From Candidatus Melainabacteria bacterium (GTDB lineage: Bacteria > Cyanobacteriota > Vampirovibrionia > Obscuribacterales > Obscuribacteraceae), in assembly GCA_027451745.1 (NCBI GenBank), contig DAIDIP010000004.1:22932-86931 (forward strand): a stretch of DNA of 64,000 nucleotides, given 5' to 3'. Of this stretch, positions 63,188-64,000 are shown one piece after another; within the stretch, counting starts at the first letter, position 1; the number at the start of each line of letters is the position of its first letter. The notes under the pieces were generated by a model. It saw only the letters and a list, made by a program, of their open reading frames with translations. It was not told the DNA's origin and searched no databases. A program made the translations under genes and the position numbers.

Positions 63188-64000
63188 ATGTGGCATAAAT
63201 TTTGGTTCAAAGAGGAGTCGATCGCTCCTATAGCAATCTTTCGTATACTGTTTGGCTTATTTGTTCTTCAAGTGAGTCTTGTTGAGCTATTGCCGAACTT
63301 TCTTCGCTTTTTTGGAGTCAAAGGCTTAATTGATTCATCTACGCTATCAGCCTGTTGGTGGCAAGGACTCCCTATATTTGATATTTTCTTCTTATTGCCC
63401 CAAAAAGATATTTATCGCTGGGCGTTTTTTGCCTTATTTGTAATTACCTCTATCTTTCTAACTATTGGTTTTCGCACTCGTTTAAGCGCAATTTGTGTTT
63501 ATTTGGGATTGCTGACCCTTGATAACCAATGTCCTTTTGTACTTGATGGAGGCGACGATTTCATGCGCATTCTGTCATTTTTATTGATCTTTAGTCCTGC
63601 CGGTAAAGCATATTCTGTGGATCGGTTTTTGCAAGCAAAAAAAGAAGGAATTTCTCCAACGAGCTTAAAGCCTTTGACAGCGATGCCCTGGGTGCAGCGG
63701 ATGATTCAGGTGCAAATATCTTTGGCTTACCTGCATGCGTTCTTAGACAAAATTATTGGTCCGCAATGGCAAGATGGTACAGCTGTTTATTATGCTTCGC
63801 AGCTAGTCGACTTCACCAAATTTCCGATTCATTGCCTGACCACGCAATCCCCTTTTTATCAAATACTTACTTATTACACTCTCTTTGCTGAGTTTGCTAT
63901 GGCAACGCTTGTATGGTTTAGGCCTCTGCGTTATTGGGTTTTGTTAGCTGCGATATTTCTACATCTTGGTATAGATCTAACTATGAATCTACCTTGCTTC
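63188..64000 (+). CDS. HTTM-domain (vitamin K-dependent gamma-carboxylase-like) protein, cut by window edge
   Basis: First 271 codons, still open at the window end. The first helix (APIAIFRILFGLFVLQVSL) begins with the typical IAIFRI-x-FG pattern, then GFRTRLSAI, DGGDDFMRILSFLLIFSPAGK and WVQRMIQVQISLAYLHAF, hallmark stretches of HTTM proteins. In animals the family carboxylates glutamates with reduced vitamin K; the bacterial members' chemistry is not known. A CTG six codons earlier cannot be excluded as a start. Confidence 0.85.
   Translation, partial: MWHKFWFKEESIAPIAIFRILFGLFVLQVSLVELLPNFLRFFGVKGLIDSSTLSACWWQGLPIFDIFFLLPQKDIYRWAFFALFVITSIFLTIGFRTRLSAICVYLGLLTLDNQCPFVLDGGDDFMRILSFLLIFSPAGKAYSVDRFLQAKKEGISPTSLKPLTAMPWVQRMIQVQISLAYLHAFLDKIIGPQWQDGTAVYYASQLVDFTKFPIHCLTTQSPFYQILTYYTLFAEFAMATLVWFRPLRYWVLLAAIFLHLGIDLTMNLPCF

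Overview
The window reads as chromosomal DNA of an AT-rich, Gram-negative-type bacterium. It carries a TolC-family outer-membrane protein, two RND permeases, lipoproteins and many secreted TPR proteins, along with SecDF, MutS and two tRNAs with encoded CCA ends. The mixture (TPR-rich secretome, DUF4388 plus roadblock proteins, degenerate GGDEF proteins, HPPD, an HTTM protein) reminds me most of the non-photosynthetic cyanobacterial relatives (Melainabacteria/Vampirovibrionia, Obscuribacterales-like). That assignment is inference from gene content and was not tested. Stops are standard; TGA is used as a stop.

Layout. 1-1078: the 3' part of an IS1595-type transposase and a strong UUCG-loop terminator. 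1077-7413: surface-glycan genes, with a minus-strand GDP-heptose set (gmhA, hddA, NAD-dependent epimerase, hddC), a multi-pass membrane protein resembling a GT-C glycosyltransferase, a GT2 glycosyltransferase and a small MshEN-like protein. 7494-13429: secF, secD, a degenerate GGDEF protein, an amidohydrolase and a TPR protein, all on minus. 13728-17208: two tandem thymidylate-kinase-like genes, dtd, initiator tRNA, a radical SAM protein, a His-rich secreted protein and tRNA-Gly. 17259-25208: a TetR regulator divergent from a complete HlyD / double-ATPase / two ABC-2 permeases / TolC exporter operon of YbhGFSR type. 25261-31930: a FemAB/GNAT-like protein, HPPD with two four-helix DMT half-transporters, a Cys-rich protein followed by a TusA-TPR fusion and a TPR lipoprotein, and a fumarase-superfamily protein lacking its active-site loop. 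32056-36900: alanine dehydrogenase, exonuclease III, a TIGR01777 epimerase and a TPR protein. 37095-44726: an MdtABC-like RND operon. 44741-48174: a structured leader with a terminator, then a GH38 alpha-mannosidase. 48216-58812: quinone oxidoreductase, LOG protein, a Phd/PIN toxin-antitoxin pair, a large TPR protein, mutS, an OB-fold-like secreted protein, and roadblock and DUF4388 proteins. 59000-64000: a methyltransferase, a TadG/VWA-like secreted protein, and an HTTM protein (cut by the window edge) with its small membrane partner.

The most notable non-coding signal is a 130-nt element present twice in opposite orientation (26460-26589 and 49275-49404). The copies match without gaps at 112 of 130 positions. 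Each lies in the same orientation 50-63 nt downstream of a stop codon, in a gap between convergent genes. A second, GC-rich interspersed family occurs in several intergenic gaps. Other points of interest are the structured leader at 44741-44946 with mutually exclusive pairings, the TusA-membrane-TPR fusion, the Walker A lysine-to-arginine change in the second kinase paralogue, the fumarase-like pseudoenzyme, and an orphan 34-codon coding tail between hddA and the epimerase.
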